From Anisodus tanguticus (taxonomy: Eukaryota; Streptophyta; Magnoliopsida; Solanales; Solanaceae), in contig CM067550.1 of the NCBI GenBank assembly GCA_034509755.1, positions 17,415,001-17,479,000 of the forward strand: a stretch of 64,000 bases of DNA, read 5' to 3'. The position numbers and the translations under genes were made by a program. A model generated the notes under the pieces. That model saw only the letters and a list, made by a program, of their open reading frames with translations, was not told the DNA's origin and ran no database searches. Below, in pieces: positions 10,951 through 21,560 of the stretch (position 1 is the first letter of the stretch; every line of letters starts with the position of its first letter).

Positions 10951-13333
10951 ATGCACACTAAAATTCTTCTTCCTTCCTGCATCTTACTTGTGCTTTTGTC
11001 CTCACTACCCTCTTTCAATGTAAGTAACAATCTTTAACTCTTATGCTCATCTAATTTCAGTTTCTTGAACTATTTTTAATTTGTCCAAAGATTGTAGCTT
11101 AATGCACTAATGGGTGTCAAATGTCAACTAAGTAATCTTTGATTTGTCATAAAGATTGTAAGTTTATGTACTCATGGGGGTGCCAATGAAATACAACAAC
11201 ATACCCCGCAAAATCCCACATAGTAGAGTCTGGAAATGATAGAATATACACAAACCTTACCCCTACCTTAATAGGTAGAGTGATTGTTTCGGTAGGGGTT
11301 GTCAATGAAGTAATCTTTGATTTGCCATAAAAATTGTAGCTTTATGTCACCCACTGGGTGTCAAATGTCAATGAAGTTATCTTGATTTTCATAAAGATTA
11401 AAACTTTATGTAACCCCAAGGGGGTGTCAATGTAGTAAATCTTGATTTTGTTATAAAGATTGTAACTTTATGTACTGATGAGGTGGTGTCAATGCAGATA
11501 GTTGTTGCTGGAAATGGAGATAATTCTGGTGAATCTGGGAACCCATTTACACCAAAAGGCTATCTAATTAGGTACTGGAAGAAACAAGTCTCAAATGACT
11601 TACCAAAGCCATGGTTCCTTCTCAACAAGGCATCTCCACTGAATGCTGCACAATATGCAACTTACACAAAGCTTGTAGCAGATCAAAATGCACTCACCAC
11701 ACAGCTTCACTCCTTTTGCTCTTCAGCAAATCTGATGTGTGCACCAGATTTGTCACCAAGTCTTGAAAAACACAGTGGAGATGTTCACTTTACCTCTTAT
11801 AGTGACAAGAACTTCACCAATTATGGCACCAACAATCCTGGTGTTGGATTTAACTCCTTCAAGAACTACTCTGATGGACAAAATATCCCTGTTGATTCTT
11901 TCAGGCGCTACGGTAGAGGTTCCCCTCATGATCAAAAATTTGCCAATTATGCCCCTGATGGGAATGTAATTGACCAAAGTTTCAACAGTTATAGCACAAG
12001 TTCTAATGGGGGTAAAGGGGAATTCAAAAATTATGGCCCAAATGTCAATGTTCCCAATATTAAGTTCACTTCCTATTCAGACCAAGGAGTTGGTGCAGAC
12101 CAAGAATTCACAACTTACTCACAAAATGCAAATGCTGGTGACCAATCATTCAAAAGCTATGGAAAAAATGGGAATGGGGCTGATAGTAAATTCACAAGCT
12201 ATGGAACCGACACAAATGTTATAGGTTCAACATTTACAAACTATGGTCAGACAGCAAATGGGGGCAACCAAAATTTCACATCTTATGGTATCAATGGAAA
12301 TGTTCCTCAAAACAATTTCAAGAACTATGGTGTTGGAGGTAATGGTCCAGTTGAGACTTTTACTAGCTACAGAGATCAATCAAATGTTGGTGATGACAAG
12401 TTCAGTAACTATGTCAAAGATGCAAATGCTGGTGAAGCAAATTTTACCAACTATGGTCAATCTTTCAATGAAGGTACTGATGTTTTCACTAGCTATGGTA
12501 AAGGGGCTAATGACCCACATGTTAATTTCAAGACTTATGGGGTTAACAACACCTTCAAAGATTATGTCAAAGATACTGCCACATTTTCCAACTACCATAA
12601 CAAATCATCCCAAGTTTTGGCTTCGTTGACCGAGGTCAACGGTGGCAAAAAGGTAAATAACAGGTGGATTGAGCCTGGAAAGTTTTTCCGGGAGAAGATG
12701 TTGAAGAGTGGTACAGTTATGCCTATGCCAGATATAAAGGATAAGATGCCTAAAAGGTCGTTTTTGCCCCGGGTGATTGCTGCGAAATTACCATTTTCTA
12801 CCTCCAAGATTGCTGAGTTGAAGAAAATTTTCCACGTGGCCAATGATTCTCCTGTTGCAAAGATTATTGGAGATGCTCTAAGCGAGTGTGAAAGAGCACC
12901 AAGTGCTGGCGAGACCAAACGTTGTGTTAACTCAGCTGAAGATATGATTGATTTCGCAACTTCAGTGTTGGGACGAAACGTCGTCGTTCGAACAACTGAG
13001 AATACAAAAGGGTCAAAGGGTAATATCATGATAGGATCAGTCAAGGGAATCAACGGTGGAAAAGTCACCAAATCAGTGTCTTGTCATCAGAGCTTGTTCC
13101 CTTACTTACTGTATTACTGCCATTCGGTTCCTAAAGTCCGGGTCTACGAAGCGGATATATTGGACCCGAATTCAAAGGCTAAGATCAACCATGGTGTTGC
13201 CATTTGCCACGTGGATACTTCTATGTGGGGAGCCAGTCATGGAGCCTTCGTTGCACTCGGGTCGGTACCCGGGAAAATTGAGGTTTGTCACTGGATCTTT
13301 GAAAATGACATGACTTGGGCAATTGCTGATTGA
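10951..13333 (+). CDS. Polygalacturonase-1 non-catalytic beta subunit (BURP protein)
   Basis: Two exons: 10951-11019 (signal peptide, 23 codons, phase 0) and 11498-13333, joined by a GT-AG intron; 634 residues, close to the roughly 630 of the tomato beta subunit. Exon 1 encodes a hydrophobic secretion signal. Residues about 27-110 are a conserved N-terminal region ('FTPKGYLIRYWKKQ'). About 120-390 hold 21 FxxY units (FTSY, FKNY, FTNY...) spaced roughly 14 residues apart with G/N-rich linkers. The BURP domain runs from about 416 to the end and shows the full cysteine-histidine pattern CHX10CHX27CHX25CH from about residue 552. In tomato this family binds and stabilises polygalacturonase in fruit cell walls and affects pectin breakdown; related AroGP/BURP proteins act in other tissues. 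The frame is intact, so the gene is probably functional. Confidence 0.96.
11020..11497 (+). repeat. Tandem repeats filling the BURP gene intron
   Basis: The 478-base intron consists of about four diverged copies of a unit near 80-100 bases: 'GTGTCAATG(A/T)AGTAATCTTGATTTG..ATAAAGATTGTAACTTTATGTA..'. Copies begin near 11112, 11301, 11365 and 11420. The functional 3' splice site (GTGTCAATGCAG, ending 11497) is the start of a further unit. A LINE/SINE tail interrupts the array at 11194-11300. Confidence 0.8.
11194..11300 (-). mobile_element. RTE/SINE 3'-tail insertion in the BURP intron
   Basis: Reverse copy of the shared tail: on the minus strand it reads '..CTCTACCTATTAAGGTAGGGGTAAGG..TGTGGGATTTTG..TATGTTGTTG'. 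It is flanked by GCCAATGAAATA (11182-11193) and GTCAATGAAGTA (11301-11312), a 12-base near-duplication with two mismatches, as expected for LINE-driven insertion of a 5'-truncated copy. Confidence 0.75.
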
Positions 13334-13356
13334 GCCAAGGGAAAAAAAATAATTTG

Positions 13357-13364
13357 AATAAATA
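13357..13364 (+). terminator. Putative poly(A) signal of the BURP gene
   Basis: AATAAATA 24 bases after the stop codon. It is close to the stop, and T-rich sequence with further possible sites follows to about 13560. Confidence 0.45.
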
Positions 13365-13993
13365 TTCAGATTTTCTACTTCGGGTCGAACCGGGTGTGTT
13401 ACAACAAGAACAAAAAGTACCACTGGTTTGACTTTTATAGTTATTAATTAATTATTATAGACTCAATTTATATTTTGAGTACCTTTCATCTAAGTTCCAC
13501 CTTTGCCTTCATTAAGTTTGAAGGGCTGTCAATTTACATTTGTTATGTAATCATTCTATTGTTGTCTCTCTATATTTGGGCAAAGTAATGTATTGTTGCT
13601 AGAGCATTTAATAACTTTTCTCATTACTCCTAGAGAAAAATAGATTAACAAAATGTGCCAATCATCTTTGAAGTGACAACATAAATAGACAATTGCAACC
13701 AAATAACTTAACCTTCAATGAACCTTAGCTATGCTTGCTCTATTTTTAGTAGTGTTGATGAGTCTTGTCGAGGTAAAAAATTGGTAATATAAAAGGAAAC
13801 GTTCTCTCATATTTAAAAGTAAAAAGTTTGTAATATTTACTTTGTGATAGAAAGGTATTCAGAAATGCGATGTATAGCCTCTTTTTCTCTACCTTTTGTT
13901 TAACCAATTCTTTCTCCTGAATTTTCTTCCAATAATTTATAACTTTCGTGATTTGGACGTAAAATTGTTATTCCATCATGTTCTCGTGATTTG
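13365..13993. other. 3' UTR and intergenic DNA
   Basis: AT-rich; the first 200 bases are likely BURP 3' UTR ('TTTGTTATGTAATC'). No gene seen. The last bases (TTCTCGTGATTT, near 13981-13992) may be the left target duplication of the LINE. Confidence 0.5.
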
Positions 13994-14004
13994 GAGGGTT
14001 CACT

Positions 14005-15024
14005 ATGAACATTATTAGTGCTTACGCACCGCAGGCGGGCTTGGACGAGGAGGAGAAGAGACGATTTTGGGAGGATTTAGACGAAGTGGTAGGAGGTATA
14101 CCACCCACTAAGAAGTTAATTATAGGAGGGGATTTCAACGGACATATCGGGTCACTTCCAGGGGTTATGACGACGTGCATGGAGGCTTTGGCCCTCGGGG
14201 ACAGGAACGGGGGAGACGTCTCACTTTTGGAGTTCGCTAGAGCTTCTGGGATGTTGATAGCCAACTCGAGATTCCTGAAGAAGGATGAGCACTTGGTGAC
14301 TTCCAGAGTTCGGTGGCTAAGACTCAGATAGACTTATTGCTCCTTCGGAAGGTTGATAACGGTCTTTGTAAAGACTGCAAGGTTATTCCGAGGGAGTTTC
14401 TTACAACCCGACATAAGCTTTCGGTGATGGATTTAGAGATCAGGATAGAGAAGAAGATGAGGGTTGTGGATGACAGGTTAAGAATCAAATGGGGGAGTTT
14501 GACCATGGCTAGTGCAAAGGAGATGGAGGAGAGGTTGCTGGCCAAGGGGGCTTGGGAGAGTAGTGGGTATGTGACCGGTATATGGGACAAGACGACCAGC
14601 TGCATTCGAGAAATGGCTAAGGAAGTGATAGGCGTCTCGCGGGGTAGCCGTGGTGGACATCGAGGGGACTGGTAAAGTTAAAGAGAAAGTGGAAGCGAAG
14701 AAAACAGTGTATGTGAAATTGGTAGAAAGCAAGGATGAGGTGGAGATGTGGACGAATATGGAACTCTATAAGATTGCGAGGAAGAAGGCAAAGCTTGCAG
14801 TTATGGCGCCGAACACTGCAGCTTTTAAACGCATGTATGTGACATTAAAGGAAACAATCGGAGATAAGAAGTTGTACAGACTAGCCAAGGCGAATGAGAG
14901 GAGGGCCCGTGACTTGGATCATGTGAGGTGCATCAAAGACGAGGACGGCAAAGTATTAGTGGAGGGCACACATATTAGGCGGAGGTGGCAGTCTTACTTC
15001 TATAAATTATTGAACAAGAAATGA
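14005..15024 (+). pseudogene. LINE 1 endonuclease and linker region
   Basis: 'NIISAYAPQAGLDEEEKRRF' and 'LIIGGDFNGHIG' are the NxxSxYAP and GGDFN motifs of the apurinic endonuclease fold. 'RNGGDVSLLEFARASGM' follows. The frame changes near 14325 ('RVRWLRLR' is out of frame with the homologous continuation at 14313-14675) and again near 14650. In an active element this enzyme nicks the target to prime reverse transcription. Confidence 0.88.
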
Positions 15025-15312
15025 GATATAGACATTGTGCTGGGAGATCTGGAGAAATCTGGTAGGTACCGAAATTTTGAGTATTGTAGAAGCATTAAGT
15101 TGGGGAGGTTAAGGGTGTTGTTCGCAGAATGCGCAGGGGACGAACGACTGGCCTGATGAGATCCCAATTGAATTCTAGAAGAGCGCAGCCAAGGCATGTT
15201 TGGAGTGACTGACTGAGTTGTTTAACGTCATTTTTAAGACGGCAAGAATGCTCGAAGAATAGAGGTGGAGTACAATTATTCCTTTGTACAAGAACAAAGG
15301 TGATATCCATAG

Positions 15313-16077
15313 TTGCAACAACTGTATGGGTATCAAGCTGCTAGTCACACTATGAAAGTTTGGGAAAGGGTCATGAAGATGAGGGTGAGAAGAGGCGTGT
15401 CTATCTCTGAGAATCGGTTTAGATTCATGTCGGGGCGTTCGACTACAGAAGTCATTCATCTTATTAGGAGGTTAGTAGAGCAGTATAGGGAAAAGAAAAA
15501 AGACTTGCATATGATTTTCATCGACCTCGAGAAGGCATACGACAAAGTGCCTAGAGAGGTTCTATGGAGATGTTTGGAGGTTAGATGTGTACATATGGCA
15601 TCACCTAGGGCGATAAAGGATATGCATGATGGAGCCAAGATCAAGGTACGGACAGTAGGATGAGACTCGGAGCACTTCCCAGTGATGATGGGGCTGCACC
15701 AGGGATCAACTCTTAGCCTATTCTTATTTGCCTTGGTGATGGATGGACTGACGCGACAAATCCAAAGGGAGGTGCCATGGTGTATGTTATTCGCAGACGA
15801 CATAGTCCTGATTGATGAGACTCGCAGCGAAGTGAACGCTAAGCTGGAGGTTTGGAGACATACTCTGGAATCTAAAGGGTTTAGGCTGAATAGGACCAAG
15901 ATAGAATACTTAGAGTGCAAGTTCAGTAACGGGAGCGACCTTGAGACAGGCGGGGATGTGGAGCTTGGTACTCAGATCATTCTAAATAAAGAAAGCTTCA
16001 AGTACCTCGGGTCTATTATCCAAAGGAATGGAGAGATTATGACGATGTCACGCATCGTATTGGGGCAGGGTGGATGA
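15313..16077 (+). pseudogene. LINE 1 reverse transcriptase
   Basis: Shows 'ENRFRFMSGRSTTEVIHLIR', 'DLHMIFIDLEKAYDKVPREVLW', a TGA near 15661, then 'GLHQGSTLSLFLFALVMDGL', the catalytic 'FADDIVLIDE' and 'FKYLGSIIQRNGEI'. The order and FADD box fit the RTE clade. C-terminal thumb and zinc-type sequence continue to about 16550 with multiple stops. Confidence 0.92.
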
Positions 16078-16885
16078 AATAGAGGCTCGCATCTGGAGTC
16101 TTATGTGACAAAAAGGTGCCACAAAAACTTAAAGGCAAGTTCCATAGGGTGGTGGTTAGACCAACTATGTTGTATGGGGCGGAGGGTTGGCCAGTCAAGA
16201 CATCACACATCTAAAAGATGAAAGTTATGGAGATGAGGATGCTGAGATGGATGTGCGGGCATACACGGCGGGATATGATTAGAAATAATGATATCTGAGA
16301 TATAGTGGGAGTGGCCTCGGTGGAGGATAAGATGCGGGAAGCGAGGTTGAGATAGTTTGGGCATGTGTAAAGGAGAGACACAAATGCTCCAGTGCGAAGA
16401 GTGAGTGGTTGGCTATGAACAAGTGCAGGAGGGGTAGAGGTAGGCCAAAGAAGTATTGGGCGAGGTTATTAGACGGGATATAGCGCAGGTGCAACTTACT
16501 GAGGACATAACCTTAGATACGAGATTGTGGAGGATGCATATTAGGGTAGAAGGGTAGTAGGTAGTCGAGCGTAGTCCTACGTATGCTTACAAATTGGTAG
16601 TGTAGTGTTGTTATTGTAGACCCGATTCGCCTATCATACTAATAGGCGTAGTATTACTTTAGAGTTCCTCGTAGTTTGATTTCTGCTGCTATTTGTTATT
16701 TACTGTACTTTGTTTATCTAATTTACTTGCGGTAGTTACTACTTCTTTTTTCAGAATGCGCTATCATGGCTTATTTGCTTTTCATACCAGCATTTTCATA
16801 CTGCTTTAAATTTCTTGTACAGGTTTGACTGTTTCTCTTGTCTTGCCTTGTTGTGCTTGCCTTGCTTATGATTATGTTTATGCTT

Positions 16886-17014
16886 TGTCTTTAGCCGAGG
16901 GTCTCTCGGAAACAGTCGCTCTACCTACCAAGGTAGAGGTAAGGTCTGCGTACACTCTACCCTCCCTAGACCCCACGTTGTGGGATTTCACTAGGTATGT
17001 TGTTGTTGTTGTTC
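16886..17014 (+). repeat. Shared LINE/SINE 3' tail (copy at LINE 1 end)
   Basis: 'GCCGAGGGTCTCTCGGAAAC', then 'CTACCTACCAAGGTAGAGG', 'GTCTGCGTACACTCTACC', 'CACGTTGTGGGATTTCACT' and (TTG)n. The first two blocks contain short self-complementary stems (GAGGGTCTCTC and CTACCNNCCAAGGTAG). The same tail occurs at 11194, 17096, 29946, 41183, 56150 and 59610. Confidence 0.85.
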
Positions 17015-17095
17015 TCATGTGTATTTCATCTTCTTATTTAAGGCAGTATATTTGGGATTGTCATTTTTTGTGAAAATTTTCAAGATGAGGATATA

Positions 17096-17200
17096 TTGGA
17101 AATAACATCTCTACACCCACAAAGGTAAGGATAAGGTCTGGGTATATCGTATCCTCCCAAGACCCTACGTGTGGGAATACACTTAGTATGTTGTTTGTAT
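17096..17200 (+). mobile_element. Second, diverged LINE/SINE tail next to LINE 1
   Basis: Repeats the tail blocks ('ATCTCTACACCCACAAAGGTAAGG', 'CCCAAGACCCTACGTGTGGGA', 'TATGTTGTTTG') only about 80 bases after LINE 1, so it is an independent older 5'-truncated copy. Confidence 0.65.
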
Positions 17201-17700
17201 TTTTCGTGTAAATACTTGCCGTTGTTCGGTTGAAGAATTAAAATATGAGAGTGTTTTGATTAAAAAATTGTGTTTCTATAGATTTTATACCTAACTAGCC
17301 CTAGAGGTAACTTAAAATCCTCAAATTTTCTTAGGTTTTATCTGGATTTTGGCTTTCATTAGAGTGGTATAAAAGCTCTATTTTGAACATGATTTTATGT
17401 CCCAATTCACATATTTCTTTTTTGGCTCCTGCTTTGTAGCAAACTTGTGTGCGAGGTTGGCCCGATTTCGATTCCTAAAGCTTACGGTAAAGGGGGTAGA
17501 GTCTCGCTTAGTAAATAAATGATTAGTTGAAAAAATTAATATAAAGTTGAAAGTTAAGATAATTATAAGAAAATGATTCCTCTCATATATGGATGGACGT
17601 AATTAATCTTTTATGCTTGTGATGAAAGTTAGTTTCTGAGGAAAATATTCGGTAACTAAATATTAGAAAATTACTTCCTCGTGAAAAACATATTTCTAAA
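17201..17700. other. Intergenic AT-rich DNA
   Basis: A weak SINE-like block ('GCGAGGTTGGCCCGATTTCGATTCC') near 17450-17480; otherwise nothing recognised. Confidence 0.4.
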
Positions 17701-17819
17701 TGTAAAGAATGGATATTGGGCCTAACTCAACCCCAAAAGCTAGCTTGTACGGTGAGGATTGTTCAAGTCCATATAAGGAGTTCATGTTCCATTCCATATC
17801 TGATGTGAGACTCTTAACA
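17701..17819 (-). repeat. LTR-like end 3' of copia element 2
   Basis: On the minus strand it begins TGTTAAGAGTCTCACATC right after a purine-rich GCGTGCGAGGAAG and includes 'AGCTAGCTTTTGGGGTTGAG' and 'TTAGGCCCAATATCC'. That is the usual look of a plant copia LTR start, but it does not match the 5' LTR at 21561-21837. The outer boundary is uncertain. Confidence 0.5.
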
Positions 17820-17832
17820 CTTCCTCGCACGC

Positions 17833-19404
17833 CTACACCGCCCAGACCTTGTTAATTAGAGCGTGGATAATATAATTTGGGGGAAAGGACCTATAATGGT
17901 GTTCGAACGCTGAGACTGTCCTTAAAATCTTTAAAAGGACCGAGGGAAGACCCTTTGTAAAGATGTCGGCAATTTGATATCTTGACGAGACATGGCAGAC
18001 GCGTACCTGACCACGAGTAACCTTTTCGCAGACAAAGTGAATGTCCATCTCGATATGTTTAGTATGCTGGTGCTGAACCGGATTACCAGAAAGGTAAATG
18101 TCACTAACATTATCACAATAAACCAAGGTTGCCTTCTGAATAGGACAATGAAGCTCCAACAGCAAATTACGTAACCAACATGATTTCGAGACCACATTAG
18201 CTACCCATCGATATTCGGCCTGGGCACTGGATCGGGACAATGACGACTGACGTTTTGCAGACCATGAGACCAAGTTATTGCCAAGAAACATACAATAGTC
18301 AGACGTAGACCGTCTGGTGTCCGGACAACCACCCCAATCCACATATCTATACGAGACAAGAGTGGACGTCGAAGAAGGATATAAATGCAAACTATAGTCA
18401 AACGTACCCTGAATATACCGAATGATACGTTTAAGTGCATTCATGTGCTCAACTCTGGGATCATGCATAAACAAACACACCTGCTGGACATCATACGTAA
18501 TATCTGGTCTCGTTAATGTAAGATACTGAAGGGCCCTTGCAAGACTGCGATAGCGGGTCAGATCCTCGTATGGTACGCCGGCCACGGCACTAAGCTTAGG
18601 CTTAGTATCAACTGGAGTGGAAGTGGACTTACATGATGACATCCCAACCCTCTCAATGATCTCAGCTGCATACTTTCTTTGAGATAAGAACAACCCACCT
18701 GCATGACGAGTGACAACAATCTCCAAAAAATAGCTCAAGGGCCCCAAGTCTTTCATAGCAAACTGAGAGCTGAGCATTTGTCATGATAGACCGGCGTAGG
18801 GTATCGGAAGAGGCAGTCAAAATAATATCATCCACATATAACATAATATAAGCTAAGGACAAACCACAACGGTAGATGAACAAGGAATTGTCCGACTTGT
18901 TGTGAGTTAACCTAATAGTCGAAACACAATCTGCAAACCTCGTATACCAGGCCCGTGGAGACTGCTTAAGCCCATATAATGACTTCTTCAACAAACAGAC
19001 ATGATGAGGATGTTTGGGATCCCTAAATTCTAAAGGCTGATGCATATAGACTGTTTCCTTGAGATCACCATGTAGGAACACATTATTTACATGTAACTGA
19101 TGAATAAGACATGCTTTTGAAAGAGTCAAGCTAAGCACAGTGGGAATGGTAGCCGGCTTGACCACCGGCTAAATGTCTCCCCACAATCTACACCAACCTG
19201 ATGAGTCTTACCATCACCCACAAGCCGCGCCTTATGTCGGGCAAATGAACCATCTAAATTTTCCTTATGAGCAAAAATCCACATAGACCTAATGATATTA
19301 GTACAAGATGGACGGGGCACCAACTCCCACGTCTTATTATCAATAAGAGCATTATATTCATCGGTCATAGCAATTTTCCAATTCGGGTCATTTAACGCAG
19401 ACAC
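17833..19404 (-). pseudogene. Copia 2 reverse transcriptase and RNase H
   Basis: 19126-19404 starts RT ('NWKIAMTDEYNALIDNKTW'). 18662-19165 has 'LKKSLYGLKQSPRAWYTRF' and the catalytic YVDDII box. 17833-18777 (314 codons open) has 'DLGPLSYFLEIVVTRHAGG', 'DTRRSTSDYCMFLGNNLVSW', 'SSAQAEYRWVANVVSKSCW' and 'TKHIEMDIHFVCEKV', so RNase H is nearly complete. Two frameshifts, near 18780 and 19160, break the reading frame. Confidence 0.9.
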
Positions 19405-19719
19405 ATGATTACGGGGTAAGGGTGATTTAAGAACATTAGAATTTAAATTAAAATGTCTCTTTGGTTTAAAAACAACCTGTTGACTACGAGTGACCGGTTT
19501 ATGACTCGAGAAAGAATTGGGCGGATTTCAGGAATTTTCTGGACTCGGGACGGACTGGTCAGCAGGAAGTGAGTCTACTAGCCCAACACGGTAAACAAGG
19601 ATTGGACCAGTTTCAGAAGTGGGCTGGACTAGCACTGAAACTGGCCTAGTGACTATACTGGGCACTGTAGCTCATGACGGGGCAGTGGGGACAGTGGGCA
19701 GTGGGCTGGTTGGAGAATT

Positions 19720-20900
19720 TTAGGTGTGGGACATGTCCGAGTAATGGTGAATAGCATACGGGGATATACCATCATCCAAAAAATTATACGAACTAGGCAC
19801 GGGATTATTTACCCTAGCAAACGGAAATTGGAATTCATAAAAAATGACATGGCAACTAATGATGATTTTATTATAGGATAAATCAAAGCATTTGTAACCA
19901 CGATGATTAGACGAAAAACCCAAAAACACACACGGAGTAGACCGGGCCTGAAGTTTGTTAATTATGGTGGATGGGAATAACGGATAACACAAACACCCAA
20001 AGACTCGAAGATGTGAATACGAAAGAGTCTTATTATATAAAATAAGAAGGGGGGAAGAATATGTCAAACCTTTGGAATGAATTATGTCAAGGAGATATGT
20101 AGCCATTTGTAGAGCATGATGTCAAAAAGATGGGGGTACGGAAGCATGAATCAATAAAGTTCGGACAATGTTATTTATGGTACGAATTTTGCGTTCGGCT
20201 TTTCCATTTTGTAAAGCCGTATGAGGACAAAAAAAATGAAAATTGATCCCATTAGTAGCACAGAATTCCCGAAATACCCCATTGTCATATTCTTTGCCAT
20301 TATCACACTGAATATTTTTGATTTTCCGTTCGAATTGGTTTCTAATGAATGCTCTAAATTTTAAGAAGATGGAAAAAATTTGAGATTTTTTCGCTATCGG
20401 AAAAGTCCATAAAAGCTTAGAATAATCATCCAAAAAGAGAACATAATACCGATGACCCAAAGAACTAAGAACAGGAGACGTTCATAAGTCGCTATGAATA
20501 ATATCAAATGACATTAAAGTATGAGAATTTGAGTCTACAAATGGCAACCTAACAATTTTTCCTAAAGATAAGACTGACAATTTGGAGTACTACGCGTACC
20601 CTTACATGAAATAAAATTATTTTTATCTAATAAAATAGATGATCCCGGATGACCAAGACGAGCATGCCACAAGAAAGGAGACAGGGTTGCAAATGTTGAT
20701 GGCAAGGCTTGACTCGATGGACTGGAACTGGGTATGATAGGATATAGATCTCTCCTACTATCACACCTCATGAGAGGACTCCCCGTCTTGAAATCCTTCA
20801 TAGAGAAACCAAATGGATCAAATTCAATAGAAACGGAATTGTCAGTAGTGAATTTACGGACAGAGACTAATGGTGTTGGAACGCTTCTTCGGCAAAGCAA
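19720..20900 (-). pseudogene. Copia 2 pre-integrase and integrase
   Basis: 20562-20900 carries 'VRKFTTDNSVSIEFDPFGFS' and the pre-integrase 'LWHARLGHPGSSILL'. 20122-20460 holds the core ('FLDDYSKLLWTFPI', 'NIQCDNGKEYDN', 'LQNGKAERKIRTINN'). 19720-20106 has 'LRVFGCLCYPLFPS' and 'PCVFLGFSSNHRGYKCFD'. Broken between blocks. Confidence 0.9.
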
Positions 20901-20978
20901 TCCGCTTCCGCAATTTTATCAGGGTCGTTCTATGCTTACACTTGAAGAAGCAAGCATGGCAAAAAGGGCGGCTACCGG
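20869..20978 (+). other. Inverted gag fragment inside copia 2
   Basis: On the plus strand this reads 'GVGTLLRQSNPLPQFYQGRS' and 'LTLEEASMAKRAAT', a gag segment that lies on the minus strand in elements 1 and 3. To its left the minus-strand pre-integrase ends abruptly; to its right minus-strand gag resumes. So about 110 bases are inverted and the roughly 0.9 kb that would carry the gag C-terminus and protease is gone. It matches element 3 visibly less well than the rest of element 2 does. Confidence 0.85.
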
Positions 20979-21393
20979 TGCTAGGGAAATCTTCCATATT
21001 GACGTGGGAGAAATCCTACTCAAGAGTAACAACTCTAGAATTTTGATTATCTTGGAATATATCACGCAGTCTATCCCAAAACGCTTGTGCCATAGCGTCA
21101 GGCTCAATAATCGTTTGCAAAAGGTCGGTAGAAATTGTGGAATATATCAACTAGAGGACAGTGGCATCAAGAGTCGTCCACAACTTAGGATCATCCTCAC
21201 GTTTTGGCACCTCCGTATCCTCAGGGGCCGCGGGAATTATGTGATGGATGACTTGATGCGATCGTGCGTGAATTTTGAACAATTCGGTCAACGTCGCATA
21301 TTGGACGTTTTCTATTTCAAGAACAAGAGAGATGTTATTCTTGATGTTAGAAACTGTAAGGGCATGATGAAACGTGTTCCGGGATGTAGACAT
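20979..21393 (-). pseudogene. Copia 2 gag N-terminal part
   Basis: 21151-21393 encodes 'TVSNIKNNISLVLEIENVQY', 'KIHARSHQVIHHIIP' and 'PKREDDPKLWTTLDATVL', aligning with element 3 gag (35408-36295). It continues in another frame to about 20980 where the inverted block begins. Confidence 0.88.
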
Positions 21394-21560
21394 ATTGATA
21401 GAACAATATGTGATTGAGGGATTTTGAAGAAAAAATTGGGAAGAGGGAGGATCTCGTCGGCACGAAAAATCGAGAGCAAAGGTCTCGGAAATTCAAGGGA
21501 GGTCGACGGAAGTTGGAGGAATTTAGAGAGAGGATTTTAAGACCTAGACTTCTGATACCA

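Larger units (their letters stand above)
13994..17014 (+). mobile_element. RTE-type LINE 1, 5'-truncated, inactive
   Basis: A non-LTR retrotransposon with AP-endonuclease then reverse transcriptase, followed by about 800 bases of 3' UTR ending in (TTG)n. The 5' end starts inside the endonuclease domain. A weak duplication TTCTCGTGATTT (left) and TTCTCATGTGTATTT (right, from about 17015) supports a single insertion. Several frameshifts and stops. A second copy (LINE 2) lies at 54986-56271 and is similar over its whole length. Confidence 0.9.

Noticed and set aside
11739..13313. Several alternative-frame ORFs across the BURP gene
   Set aside because: They arise from the regular codon pattern of the FxxY repeats and from antisense of the BURP domain; the main frame is complete and conserved.
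20734..21417. 227-codon plus-strand ORF in copia 2
   Set aside because: Only the inverted gag piece (20869-20978) is sense; the rest is antisense of minus-strand gag and pre-integrase, so it is not one protein.
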